Program-made: the position numbers and the translations under genes
Assembly: GCF_019168305.1 (NCBI RefSeq)
Contig: NZ_JAHTBI010000004.1
Coordinates: 50,400-114,399 of the forward strand
Reading direction: 5' to 3'
From: Pseudomonas aegrilactucae
Lineage (GTDB): Bacteria > Pseudomonadota > Gammaproteobacteria > Pseudomonadales > Pseudomonadaceae
Length of the DNA stretch: 64,000 bases
Notes under the pieces: generated by a model
What the model was told of the DNA's origin: nothing
Database searches by the model: none
The model's input: the letters and a program-made list of their open reading frames with translations, nothing else
Shown here: positions 46,197 to 55,260 of the stretch, piece by piece
Position numbering within the stretch: position 1 is the first letter of the stretch
How the letters are laid out: each line of letters begins with the position of its first letter

Positions 46197-46715
46197 TTGT
46201 CGTCAGTGCAAAGCCCACACGGTGAGCTGGTTGGTGCGCTGTACCGTGATCATCGCAGTTGGTTGCTGAACTGGCTGCGGCGCAATATCGCCTGTGCCGA
46301 TCGTGCCGAAGACCTCAGCCAGGACACCTTCGTGCGCCTGCTGGGGCGCGACCAGTTACCGGCCCCTCGCGAGCCGCGGGCATTCCTGGCGGCGGTGGCG
46401 CGCGGCTTGCTGTTCGACCATTTTCGGCGCGCGGCACTGGAGCAGGCCTACCTGGCCGAGCTGATGCTGATCCCCGAGGCCGAGCAGCCCTCCCCCGAAG
46501 AACAGCACCTGGTGCTTGAAGACCTCAAGGCCATCGACCGCCTGCTCGGCAAGCTCTCGAGCAAGGCGCGTGCGGCATTCCTGTACAACCGCCTCGACGG
46601 CATGGGCCATGCCGAGATCGCCGAGCGCCTGGGCGTATCGGTGTCGCGCGTGCGCCAGTACCTGGCCCAGGGCATGCGCCAGTGCTACGTGGCGCTGTAC
46701 GGCGAACCGACATGA
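46197..46715 (+). CDS. fiuI: ECF sigma factor, FiuI-like iron-starvation type
   Basis: 172 residues with sigma region 2 (LYRDHRSWLLNWLRRNIACADRAEDLSQDTFVRLLG) and region 4 (LSSKARAAFLYNRLDGMGHAEIAERLGVSVSRVRQYL). Start appears to be TTG at 46197 with GGGGA upstream; the next alternative is GTG at 46206. A Fur box precedes it. It is the same length as the first FecI-type factor at 9387. The fiuI-fiuR-fiuA order is typical of hydroxamate (ferrichrome/ferrioxamine) uptake systems in Pseudomonas. Name by synteny memory. Confidence 0.9.
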   Translation: MSSVQSPHGELVGALYRDHRSWLLNWLRRNIACADRAEDLSQDTFVRLLGRDQLPAPREPRAFLAAVARGLLFDHFRRAALEQAYLAELMLIPEAEQPSPEEQHLVLEDLKAIDRLLGKLSSKARAAFLYNRLDGMGHAEIAERLGVSVSRVRQYLAQGMRQCYVALYGEPT

Positions 46716-47683
46716 GCGGCATCAGTGCCAAACCGGTGTCGGCGCGCGTACTGGATGCCGCGATTGCCTGGCAACTGTGCCTGGATGCCGGCAGCGCCGA
46801 GGAGCGTGCCGAGTTCGACCGCTGGTACGCGGCAGACGATGAGCATGCGCGCGCCTGGATGCAACTGGGCATGCTCAACCAGCGCTTTGCTGCGGCTGCA
46901 GGCCCGGTGCGCAAGGCCTTGGGCCAGTCGCGTGCAGGCTTGCGCCAGCGCGTGCGCAAACTCGGGGGAGGCCTTGCCAGCCTGGTGCTGGTGGCCAGCC
47001 TGATGGGCTGGCTGAATGCGCACCAGAGCCTGGGCTACTGGCTGGCCGACCAGCGCACCGGCACCGGCGAGCAGCGCAGCCTGCGCCTGGAAGACGGCAC
47101 GCTGATCAGCCTCAATACCCATTCGGCGGTGGACGTGCGTTTTGACGCCAGCCAGCGCCTGGTGGTGCTGCACGAGGGCGAGGTCTCCATCGAGACCGGG
47201 CACAAGGACGACCGCCCATTCATCGTCGCCACCGCCGATGGCCGCTTGCGCGCGCTCGGCACGCGTTTCCTGGTGCGCCTGGAAGACCAGGGCACGCGCC
47301 TGAGCGTGCTGCAATCGGCGGTCGCGGCCAAGCCGCTGGACAGTGGTGACGAACAGATCCTGCGTGAAGGCCAGCAAGTGCTGATGACCCACGACCACCT
47401 GGGCAGGATTGACTCGCTGGCGATGGGCGCCGATGCCTGGACCCGCGGCATGCTGGTGGTCGACAACGTGCGCCTGGATGAGCTGGTGGCGGAACTGGCG
47501 CGTTACCGCAGCGGCTACCTGGGCGTGGCGCCTGAGGTGGCGGGTTTGCGCATCACCGGCAGCTTCCCGCTCAAGGACAGCGACCTGGCGTTGCAGTCGT
47601 TGCTGCCGACCTTGCCGGTGCAGATCGAGCAGCGTACGCCGTGGTGGGTGAAGGTGGTGGGAGCGCCTGCTGCTTCGCGGTGA
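46712..47683 (+). CDS. fiuR: FecR-family anti-sigma factor, FiuR-like
   Basis: 323 residues. N-terminal domain ARVLDAAIAWQLCLDAGSAEERAEFDRWYAADDEHARAWMQL, a membrane helix near residues 80-100 (LASLVLVASLMGWL), and a periplasmic FecR domain (RSLRLEDGTLISLNTHSAVDVRFD, IETGHKDDRPFIV). ATG at 46712 overlaps the fiuI stop by four bases. It controls FiuI and receives the receptor signal through the C-terminal domain. Confidence 0.93.
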   Translation: MSGISAKPVSARVLDAAIAWQLCLDAGSAEERAEFDRWYAADDEHARAWMQLGMLNQRFAAAAGPVRKALGQSRAGLRQRVRKLGGGLASLVLVASLMGWLNAHQSLGYWLADQRTGTGEQRSLRLEDGTLISLNTHSAVDVRFDASQRLVVLHEGEVSIETGHKDDRPFIVATADGRLRALGTRFLVRLEDQGTRLSVLQSAVAAKPLDSGDEQILREGQQVLMTHDHLGRIDSLAMGADAWTRGMLVVDNVRLDELVAELARYRSGYLGVAPEVAGLRITGSFPLKDSDLALQSLLPTLPVQIEQRTPWWVKVVGAPAASR

Positions 47684-47795
47684 CCCGCGAAAGACCACCC
47701 CTGACAGCAAAAGATTATCTGGCAACCCCTGTCACTTTTACCCTCTCACTCGGCAAGGAAGCTAGTCAGCACTTATTGCGTCGAGGATCCGCTGC

Positions 47796-50222
47796 ATGCC
47801 CTGCCCCTTTGAAACGCTGCTGCGCCGCTGCCTGCTGGCCTTGACCCTGGCCGGCAGCACAGCGAGCGCTGCCGGGCAGCACAACTACAACCTGCCCACC
47901 GGCCCGCTCGCCACCACACTCAACCAGATCGCCAGCCAGGCCGGCATCGCCCTGACCCTGGACCCGCGCCTGGCCAACGGCCTGCACTCGGCACCCGTCA
48001 CCGGCCAGTACGACGGCGTCGGCGCGCTGCAGGCCGCCCTGCGCGGCACCGGCCTGCAACTGCAACAGAGCAGCGCCGGCACCTACAGCCTGGCCGCCGC
48101 CCCCGAAGGCCGCCTGGCCCTGCCGGTCACCAGCATCAATGCCGCCGACACCCAGGAAAGTGCCTGGGGCCCGGCCACAGGCTTCATCGCCACGCGCACG
48201 GCGGCAGGCAGCAAGACCGACACCCCGATCGTCGAAGCGCCGCGCTCGCTGTCGGTGATCACCCGCCAGCAACTCGACCAACGCCAGGTGCTCAACCTCA
48301 ACGACGCCTTGCGCTACACCGTCGGGGTGCAAAGCAGCGGCTATGGCGCCGACTCGCGCGCCGACTGGCTGCGCGTGCGCAGCTTCGACCCCACCCAGTT
48401 TCTCGACGGCCTGGCGCTGCCAAAGGGCTCATTCGCCAACCCCAAGGTCGAACCCTGGAACCTGGAACGCATCACCGTACTGCGCGGCCCGGCCTCATCG
48501 GTGTATGGCCAGACCCCGCCCGGCGGCATGCTCGACCTGCTCAGCCGTCGTCCGCAGGCCGACAGAGCACACCAGTTGCAGGCCCAGCTCGGCAGCAACG
48601 AGCACCGCCAGATCAACGTCGACAGCACCGGCAAGGTCGATCCCGCCGGGCAATTTCTGTACCGCGTCAGCGGCGTGGTACGCGACAGCCATGCCCCGGT
48701 CGAGCACATCCCGGACAAGCGCTACAACCTGGCACCGAGCCTGACCTGGAACCTCGCAGACGACACCCGGCTGACCTTCATTTCCCAGTTCACCCGCGAC
48801 GATACCGGCATCACCGGGCAGTTCCTGCCGTTGCAGGGCACCCGGCTGAGCTCGCCGGCCGGGGCAACGATTTCCCATCACAAGAACCTGGGCGAACCCG
48901 ACTGGGACTTCTACGACCGTACCTACTACGCCCTGGGCTATGCCTTCGAGCACCGCCTCGACGAGGTCTGGCAGTTTCGCCAGAACCTGCGCTACACCAA
49001 GAGCGACCTGGGCTTCCAGGCGGTCAACGTGGGTACCGTCAACGTCGTTGAAACCGACGGCATGGTCAATCGCGAGTCAGGCATTATCAACGAGGACATC
49101 AGCCAGTTCGCCCTGGACAACAACCTGCAGGCCGACTTCAGCACCGGCGCGTTCAGCCACACCCTGCTGCTGGGCCTGGACCACCAGCGGTCCAATACCC
49201 GCTACCAGTGGCTGTATGGCGGCTCGTACACCTTTGATGCCAACGGCAACATCACCGGCATCAACGTGCCGCCGATCAGCGTGATCGACCCGGTGTACGG
49301 CGCCGACCTGTCCAGCGTCAGCTATACCGCGCTGCAGGATTACGGCCAGACGACCCGACAGACCGGCCTCTACGTGCAGGACCAGATCGCCTGGGACAAC
49401 TGGCGCCTGACCCTGGGCGGGCGTGAAGACTGGATACACACCGCCACCACCTTCCACAACCGGCAGGACGTCACCAGCACCCTGCGCGACAAGGCCTTCA
49501 CCGGCAACCTGGGCCTGAGCTACGTGTTCGACAACGGCCTCACGCCGTACCTGTCCTGGACCGAGTCGTTCCAGCCGACCACCGGTGCCAGCGTCAATGC
49601 GGCGCAGTCGTTCAAGCCCACCAGGGGCCGCCAGTACGAAGCCGGCGTGAAATACCAGCCGCTGGGCAGCAACACCCTGCTGACCGCCGCCGCCTACGAC
49701 CTGCGCCAGGGCAACGTGAAAGTCACCGAGGGCAGCATCAACCGCCAGGTCGGTGAGTTGCAGGTACGTGGCGTCGAGCTTGAGGCCACCACGGCGGTCA
49801 GCGACAACCTCGCGCTGATCGCGGCCTACACCTACACCGATACCCAGATCAGCAAGGGCCTGCCGGCCGAGGTCGGCAACCGCATGGCACTGATCCCGCG
49901 TCGCCAGGCCACCCTGTGGGCCGACTACACCTGGCATGCCGGCGCCCTCGACGGTGTCGGCGTGGGGGCCGGGGTGCGCCATGTCGGCGACACCTATGGC
50001 AACACCACCAACACCGAGGTGGCGCACACCGGCGCCTACACCGTGTACGACGCCGTAGTGCGCTACGACCTCGGGCGCCTGGATGCCAGCCTGCAGGGCC
50101 TGAGCGTGGCGGTCGAAGCCAAGAACCTGTTCAACAAGGACTACCTGGCCAACTGCGACGGCTTCTGGTGCTACTACGGCGACCAACGCAATGTGGTCGC
50201 CAGCGTCAACTACCGTTTCTAA
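47796..50222 (+). CDS. fiuA: TonB-dependent ferric-siderophore receptor, FiuA-like, with STN domain
   Basis: 808 residues: signal peptide (about 1-25, ending ASAA), STN domain (about 28-100, LPTGPLATTLNQIASQAGIALTLD), plug with APRSLSVITRQQLDQRQVLNLNDALRYTVGVQSSGYG and a barrel ending VNYRF. Like the first receptor it has the pre-terminal FNKDYLANCDGFWCYYGDQR segment of FhuA/FiuA-type proteins. It should signal to FiuR and import a ferric hydroxamate such as ferrichrome; the assignment is by subfamily and neighbouring genes. No esterase follows it. A 112-base gap before it should hold the FiuI-dependent promoter. Confidence 0.92.
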   Translation: MPCPFETLLRRCLLALTLAGSTASAAGQHNYNLPTGPLATTLNQIASQAGIALTLDPRLANGLHSAPVTGQYDGVGALQAALRGTGLQLQQSSAGTYSLAAAPEGRLALPVTSINAADTQESAWGPATGFIATRTAAGSKTDTPIVEAPRSLSVITRQQLDQRQVLNLNDALRYTVGVQSSGYGADSRADWLRVRSFDPTQFLDGLALPKGSFANPKVEPWNLERITVLRGPASSVYGQTPPGGMLDLLSRRPQADRAHQLQAQLGSNEHRQINVDSTGKVDPAGQFLYRVSGVVRDSHAPVEHIPDKRYNLAPSLTWNLADDTRLTFISQFTRDDTGITGQFLPLQGTRLSSPAGATISHHKNLGEPDWDFYDRTYYALGYAFEHRLDEVWQFRQNLRYTKSDLGFQAVNVGTVNVVETDGMVNRESGIINEDISQFALDNNLQADFSTGAFSHTLLLGLDHQRSNTRYQWLYGGSYTFDANGNITGINVPPISVIDPVYGADLSSVSYTALQDYGQTTRQTGLYVQDQIAWDNWRLTLGGREDWIHTATTFHNRQDVTSTLRDKAFTGNLGLSYVFDNGLTPYLSWTESFQPTTGASVNAAQSFKPTRGRQYEAGVKYQPLGSNTLLTAAAYDLRQGNVKVTEGSINRQVGELQVRGVELEATTAVSDNLALIAAYTYTDTQISKGLPAEVGNRMALIPRRQATLWADYTWHAGALDGVGVGAGVRHVGDTYGNTTNTEVAHTGAYTVYDAVVRYDLGRLDASLQGLSVAVEAKNLFNKDYLANCDGFWCYYGDQRNVVASVNYRF

Positions 50223-50274
50223 GGGCGCATATGAAAAGTCGAACCCTGCGCCGCGGGCCCTGGGTACCGAAATA

Positions 50275-50347
50275 GCCGTCGCGGGGCAGGCCCACTCCCA
50301 CAGGGTTCGGTGTGGGGCTTGTGGGAGCGGGCTTGACCCGCGACGGC
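50275..50347. repeat. REP pair (family of 42712-42777)
   Basis: Near GCCGTCGCGGGGCAGGCCCA (from 50275), continuing CTCCCACAGG, and GTGGGAGCGGGCTTGACCCG (from 50321), continuing CGACGGC, inverted, between fiuA and the LPS kinase operon. The left arm is diverged. Confidence 0.75.
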
Positions 50348-50407
50348 CTTGCTGATGGCGACGACTACCGCGGGACGCCACGGCGACGGGCTGACGCTGC
50401 CCGCCGC

Positions 50408-51850
50408 CTACTCGGCAAGGCGCGGCAGCGCCTGATCCAGGCGCTCGTACAGGGCACTGTCACTCGGCCAGTTGCGCAACAGGCGCGCCCGGTCACGTGC
50501 GAATGCCGGGGCAAAGCTCATCTGCGTGGCATGCTGGCACATGGCGTCGAGGTCGATCAGCGACCACTCACCCTCCTGCCAGAACAGGTTGTGGCCCTTC
50601 ATGTCGCCATGGCTGATACGCTCGCGGATCAGTTGCGCCAGCAGCGCCTGCAAGGCCTGTAACTGCACCTCAGGCACCTCGCCACTGTCGACGAACGGCG
50701 CGAAGCAGGCGATCAGGTCGGCACCGTCGGCATACTCGGTGACCAGGTAGGCGCGGCTGCGCAGTCCCATCACACGCTTCTCCAGCACCGCCAGCGGCGT
50801 GGGCGTGGCGATGCCGAGAAACGCCAGGCGATGCCCTTCGATCCACGAATGCCAGGCCCGGCTCGGGCGCCAGAAACGCTTGAGCCAGTGGGCGGTGCTC
50901 TTGATGTTGTAGCGTTTGAGCACCAGGCGGCGCCCGCCCACGTCGACCCGCGCGACACTCGCCGCGCCGCCGGTCTTGTACAGGTGGCCCTGCTCGATCA
51001 GCGCATCGGCCTGCTCCAGTACCGGCAGCATCGCCGTCAGCTCGGGGCGGCGCACCGAGCGCAGCCCGGCGGGCCCGCGCTCGACGCTGAACAGCGTGCA
51101 GTCGCGGCCGGCCTTGTCCAGGTAGTCCTTGAGGCGCCAGTTGCGCACCTTGTCGATCTGCTTCTGCAGGGCCTCGAGTGGCAAGGCATGCTCGCTGTTG
51201 GCCAGCACGTAGTGCACCAGCAGCTCTTCGACGAACGGCTCCAGGCGCTTGGGCAACTGGGCGAAGAACACCCCCAGGTTCTGCAGGACCTGCTGACGCG
51301 ACAGCGGCTGGCCCGGGGTTTCGGCTTTTACCCCAGCCCCGTCGATCAGGTACAGCTGGCCGCCATGGCGCAGCAGGTTGTCCAGGTGCAGGTCGGCCTG
51401 CCACAGCCCCTTGGCGTGCATCTGCGCCACCGCGCCCAGGGCTTCACCGAGCACGGCCTGCTGCTCGTCGGCCAGCGCCGGCAAGGCTGCGACCTCGGCC
51501 CAGGCATCGCCCAGGCTCTGCGCGTGTTCGAGAAACTCGAACAGCAGCCACCCGCCCTCGCCTTCGCGCAACCCATCGGCCAGCAGCAGCGGCGTGCTCA
51601 GACCCTGCCCGGCAAGCAGGCGCACGCCGGCCAGTTCGCGCTGGAAGTGCCGCGCGGCACTGCCACCGACCAGCAACTTGGCCAGCACCGGCTTGCCGCG
51701 CCAGATCCCGGCCCCCACATAGCGCTGCCCCGGCAATACCCGCAGCAGGCTCAGCAGTTGCAGTTCGGCGGACCCTGCCGCATCGGCCAGGGTGATGCTC
51801 AGCGGCAATGCCGGGGTGCGCCCGGCGTCCTTGAGTTCAGACAGACGCAT
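50408..51850 (-). CDS. Double kinase-fold protein of LPS core operon
   Basis: 480 residues containing two aminoglycoside-kinase/WaaP-like folds. First copy: ADLHLDN (D153, N158) and IDGAG (D170); second copy: HGDMKGHN (D416, N421) and IDLD (D433). Both have intact catalytic Asp and metal Asp/Asn residues. Such proteins are annotated as LPS core kinases (InaA/WapQ-like). Last of seven tightly packed minus-strand LPS genes; ATG overlaps the upstream stop by one base. Its specific phosphorylation site is unknown. Confidence 0.85.
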   Translation of the reverse strand: MRLSELKDAGRTPALPLSITLADAAGSAELQLLSLLRVLPGQRYVGAGIWRGKPVLAKLLVGGSAARHFQRELAGVRLLAGQGLSTPLLLADGLREGEGGWLLFEFLEHAQSLGDAWAEVAALPALADEQQAVLGEALGAVAQMHAKGLWQADLHLDNLLRHGGQLYLIDGAGVKAETPGQPLSRQQVLQNLGVFFAQLPKRLEPFVEELLVHYVLANSEHALPLEALQKQIDKVRNWRLKDYLDKAGRDCTLFSVERGPAGLRSVRRPELTAMLPVLEQADALIEQGHLYKTGGAASVARVDVGGRRLVLKRYNIKSTAHWLKRFWRPSRAWHSWIEGHRLAFLGIATPTPLAVLEKRVMGLRSRAYLVTEYADGADLIACFAPFVDSGEVPEVQLQALQALLAQLIRERISHGDMKGHNLFWQEGEWSLIDLDAMCQHATQMSFAPAFARDRARLLRNWPSDSALYERLDQALPRLAE

Positions 51851-52602
51851 CAGCGAGCCTCTTTATCACGACGGCGGTGCAGCAGGCGCTGCAGCCAGGT
51901 ATCGACCAGCGCACTGTCGGCCGGCTGTTCCAGGTAGGCCGCCAGCATCAGGCGCACATCGCTCTCGCTCCACGCCGCCGCGCGGCGCAGCAAGGGCTCC
52001 AGGTCCTTGAGCCGGTCACGCAGGCCAAACAGCAGCGGCCGGGTCTTCTCCAGGTCGATCAACTGCGCCTGCCAGCCTTCGCTGCGCTCGCGCAGGAAGA
52101 TGTGCTTGGGGTAGAAGCAGCCATGCACCTGCCCCGCTGCGTGCAGGGTGCGCGCCAGTTCGCCGCAGGCCCGCAGGATCTGCTGACGCTGCTCCAGGGC
52201 CAGTTGCGGCCATTGCCCGAGCAGGTGCTCCAGATCGCTCCAGTCGTCCAGTGCGCGGGTCATCAGGATCGCGCGGCGCTCGCCATCCACCCGGCGCTCG
52301 GCGTAGAACACCGCCTGCAGCGCCGGAATGTGCAGTTGCTGGTAGCGCTTGATATTGCGAAATTCGCGGGCGAAGGTCGGCTCGCCGAACGGGCTGTGCA
52401 GGGTACGCGTCAGGTAGTCGCTCTGACGCTTGAGGTAGAACCCCTTGCCCTCCAGCTCCAGGCGGTAGACGCTGCTCCAGCCGCCGCGCCCGGTGTTGGG
52501 CTCGTCGACTGCGTCCAGTTGCAGCGCCCACAGCGGGTCGAACCCGTTCAGGCCATGGCGCTCAAGCAGTGCCGTCTCGGCACTGGCCAGGAAATCAGTC
52601 AT
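51850..52602 (-). CDS. InaA-family LPS core kinase-like protein, degenerate active site
   Basis: 250 residues with the same fold as WaaP. The nucleotide-binding Lys is present (GFYLKRQ), but the catalytic loop reads VHGCFYPKHIF (160-168), where WaaP has HRDCYICHFLL: the Asp is replaced. The metal Asp in LIDLEK is kept. It may be a pseudokinase or use altered chemistry. Four-base overlaps with its neighbours on both sides place it firmly in the operon. Such Asp-less InaA proteins are common at this site in Pseudomonas. Confidence 0.85.
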   Translation of the reverse strand: MTDFLASAETALLERHGLNGFDPLWALQLDAVDEPNTGRGGWSSVYRLELEGKGFYLKRQSDYLTRTLHSPFGEPTFAREFRNIKRYQQLHIPALQAVFYAERRVDGERRAILMTRALDDWSDLEHLLGQWPQLALEQRQQILRACGELARTLHAAGQVHGCFYPKHIFLRERSEGWQAQLIDLEKTRPLLFGLRDRLKDLEPLLRRAAAWSESDVRLMLAAYLEQPADSALVDTWLQRLLHRRRDKEAR

Positions 52603-53333
52603 TCACGCCCCTCGAAAAACGTCACGATATGCCGCACGCGGCGCTTGTCTGCCGCGTTCAGGCGCTCGCGCCCGCGATACTGCAGGTAGAAACGCAGACG
52701 CTGGGTAGCCGACAGGTGATACTTGGCCACCTTGTCCAGGCAGGCCAGGTCCTTGGTAATCCGGTAGCGCAGCATGAAGCCGACCCAGAAGGCGCCGGTC
52801 GGGCAGTCAATGAAGAATAGCGTGCCCTGATCGTCCACCAGCAGGTTGCGCCACTTCAGGTCGTTGTGCGTGAAGCGGTGGTCATGCAGGGTGCGCGTAT
52901 GGCGCGCCAACTGCCGGCTGATATGGTCGACCCAGGCAGCGTCGGCCAGGCGCGCATCGTGGCGCTTGGCCAGGGCCGACAGGTCTTCGGTACGCGGCAG
53001 CTCGCGGGTGATCATCGCACCACGACCAAAGGCCATGCCGCGCCGCTCAAGACCGCACGCCACCACTTCGGCGGTAGGGATACCCCACTTGGCGAACTGT
53101 TTGAGGTTCTGCCATTCGGCCTTGATGCGCGGGCGCCCCAGGTAGCGGCGCAGGCCCTTGCCGGCGCCGGTGTAGCGCTTGACGTAGTAGCTGACGCCGT
53201 CGCGCTCGACCCGGATCACCTCGCTCAGCGGGTCATGGGTGAGGCGCTCGCCCTTGAGCGCGAAGACCGCCTCGATGCTGCCAAAATCCTGCGCCAGCGC
53301 CTGGTAAGCAGGCTCCAGTGTCCAACCCGCCAT
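52599..53333 (-). CDS. LPS core heptose kinase-like protein
   Basis: 244 residues. The kinase fold shows the nucleotide Lys in VSYYVKRYTG (K52), catalytic loop FTHNDLKWRNL (D158, N163) and metal Asp in FFIDCPTG (D176), so it looks active. Pseudomonas carries several kinases that add phosphate to the inner-core heptoses; which position this one modifies cannot be told. ATG at 53333 overlaps the upstream waaP stop by one base. Confidence 0.87.
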   Translation of the reverse strand: MAGWTLEPAYQALAQDFGSIEAVFALKGERLTHDPLSEVIRVERDGVSYYVKRYTGAGKGLRRYLGRPRIKAEWQNLKQFAKWGIPTAEVVACGLERRGMAFGRGAMITRELPRTEDLSALAKRHDARLADAAWVDHISRQLARHTRTLHDHRFTHNDLKWRNLLVDDQGTLFFIDCPTGAFWVGFMLRYRITKDLACLDKVAKYHLSATQRLRFYLQYRGRERLNAADKRRVRHIVTFFEGRE

Positions 53334-54139
53334 CAGAGCGCATCCCCATACCGTTGCTTACGCGCGTAGAGCCTGTTCGCCTTGCCTTGCAGCCAGCGCA
53401 GCAGCGTGGCGTGCTCGGCCAGTACCTGGCGCAGCGGCTGCTGGAAGTAGCCGCGCAGGAAGCGCAGCTTGTCGCGGCGCGTCAGGCCGATGTCCAGCGC
53501 CGAGAAGTACAGCGCGGCCAGGTCCTTGTCGCGCCAGCGCCGCGAGATCGTCGCCCGGGTCTGCGCCCGGTGCAGGTCGATCACCGACAGCTTGAAGTCG
53601 TCCGGCGTCACTGGCCGGTCGGTGTGCAGCAGGAAATGGCAGATGTAGCAGTCGCGGTGGTTGACCCCGGCGCGGTGCATCATGCCGGTCATGCGCGCCA
53701 CCTCGGCGATCAGCGCCTGCTTGAGACGCGGCGCCGGCGGTGTCTTGACCCAGTCGAGGCTGAAGTCCTCGAGGCTGACCGTGGGCGCCAGTTCCTCGGT
53801 GACGATGAACGAATGCTGGGTCGCCGGGTTGCTGCCGCGCTCGCCATAGGCCACCGCGGTCATGGTCGGCACGCCGACCTCGTGCAGGCGCTTGATCGCC
53901 TGCCATTCCTGGCCGGCACCCAGCACCGGCAGCTTGGCACTGAACAGGTTCTTGAAGATCTCGCCCCAGCCGATGCCGCGGTGGATCTTGACGAAATAGC
54001 CGTTGCCCTCGACCTCGGTGCGCAGCGTGCGACGGCCTTCCAGCTCGCGGTACACCTCGCCTTGCAGGGCCTCGACGGCATCGAAGGCGTCGCGCCCGGC
54101 CCACAGGCGCTTGAAAGGTTCTGCCAATATCAGTTTCAT
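53333..54139 (-). CDS. waaP: LPS core heptose(I) kinase WaaP
   Basis: 268 residues with the WaaP signature NHRDCYICHFLLH (catalytic D163), nucleotide Lys in YFVKIHRGIGWGEIFKNL and metal Asp in LSVIDLHRAQ. WaaP phosphorylates heptose I of the LPS inner core, essential for outer-membrane integrity in Pseudomonas. The start overlaps the waaG stop by four bases. Confidence 0.95.
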   Translation of the reverse strand: MKLILAEPFKRLWAGRDAFDAVEALQGEVYRELEGRRTLRTEVEGNGYFVKIHRGIGWGEIFKNLFSAKLPVLGAGQEWQAIKRLHEVGVPTMTAVAYGERGSNPATQHSFIVTEELAPTVSLEDFSLDWVKTPPAPRLKQALIAEVARMTGMMHRAGVNHRDCYICHFLLHTDRPVTPDDFKLSVIDLHRAQTRATISRRWRDKDLAALYFSALDIGLTRRDKLRFLRGYFQQPLRQVLAEHATLLRWLQGKANRLYARKQRYGDAL

Positions 54140-55260
54140 GCGCGCTCCTGCGCCAGGATCACGTCGGCTGCATGCTGCGGCATGCTGTAGAGGTCGGCGC
54201 TGCCTGCGAAAGCCAGGCCGTTACGGCCCCAGGCGGCACGCGCCGCGTCGTCTTCGAGCATGCGTTGCAGGTAGCCATTGAGCTGCTCCTGCTCGAACGG
54301 CTCATCGAGCACCAGGCCAGCATCGGCCTCGGCAATGTAATGGGCGTAGCCGCACACGGCCGAGACCAGCACCGCCAGCCCGGCCACCACGGCTTCGAGC
54401 AGCACCGTGCCGGTGTTCTCGTTGTAGGCCGGGTGAATCAATACGTCGGCCCCGAGCAGGAAGCGTGGGATGTCGCTGCGCCCCTTGAGGAACTGCACCT
54501 GCTCGGTCAGGCCCAGGGTGGCGCTCTGCAGCTGGAACACCTTGGGGTCGTCCTGGCCGATGACCATCAGCCGGGTGCGCTTGCGCAGGCTGTTGGGCAA
54601 GGCGGCCAGCGCCTTGAGGCTGCGGTCCACGCCCTTGGTCTTGAAGCCCGAACCGATCTGCACCAGCAGGCGCTCGTCATCGGCCAGGTTGAACTCGCGA
54701 CGGAACTCGGCACGAATCTGGGCGGCATTGGCCGGCGCCCGGCGGTCCTGGCTGATGCCCGGTGGCAGCAGGTGGAAGCGCTCTGGCGGGGTGTCGTAGT
54801 GTTTGACGAACAGTGGCTGCTGGACCTCGGAGATCATCAGGATCTCGGTCTTGGCATCGCGTGCGAACACCGCCCGCTCATACTCGGCAAAGTGCCGGTA
54901 GCGGCCCCAGCGCCGGTACAGCGAGTGGCGCAGGTTCTGCGCCTTGTCTTCGAAGCAGCCGTCGGCGGCGTAGTACACGTCCAGCCCCGGCATCTTGTTG
55001 AAGCCGATCAGGCGGTCGACCGGGCGCCTGGCCAGGTCTGCCTGCATCCAGGCGGTGAGCTTCTCGTTGCGCCGATGGTTGAACAGCGCCTTGACCGGCG
55101 CCACCAGCACTTCGAAGCCCTCGGGCACCTCGCCCTCCCAGATCAGCGTGTACACGCGGATCTGGTGCCCACGGCGCTGGCACTCCAGGGCGATGCGCAT
55201 GAAGTCACGCTGCAGGCCGCCGAAGGGAAAATACTTGTAGAGCACAAAGGCCAGTTGCAT
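54136..55260 (-). CDS. waaG: LPS core glucosyltransferase WaaG (RfaG)
   Basis: 374-residue GT4-family glycosyltransferase. Donor-binding features are KTKGVDRSLKAL and the C-terminal EX7E-type region HPAYNENTGTVLLEAVVAG. It adds the first hexose to inner-core heptose II. The start is ATG at 55260 (MQLAFVLYKYFPFGG), overlapping the waaC stop by one base; a TTG three bases upstream is less likely. Upstream GAGGA supports it. Confidence 0.94.
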   Translation of the reverse strand: MQLAFVLYKYFPFGGLQRDFMRIALECQRRGHQIRVYTLIWEGEVPEGFEVLVAPVKALFNHRRNEKLTAWMQADLARRPVDRLIGFNKMPGLDVYYAADGCFEDKAQNLRHSLYRRWGRYRHFAEYERAVFARDAKTEILMISEVQQPLFVKHYDTPPERFHLLPPGISQDRRAPANAAQIRAEFRREFNLADDERLLVQIGSGFKTKGVDRSLKALAALPNSLRKRTRLMVIGQDDPKVFQLQSATLGLTEQVQFLKGRSDIPRFLLGADVLIHPAYNENTGTVLLEAVVAGLAVLVSAVCGYAHYIAEADAGLVLDEPFEQEQLNGYLQRMLEDDAARAAWGRNGLAFAGSADLYSMPQHAADVILAQERA

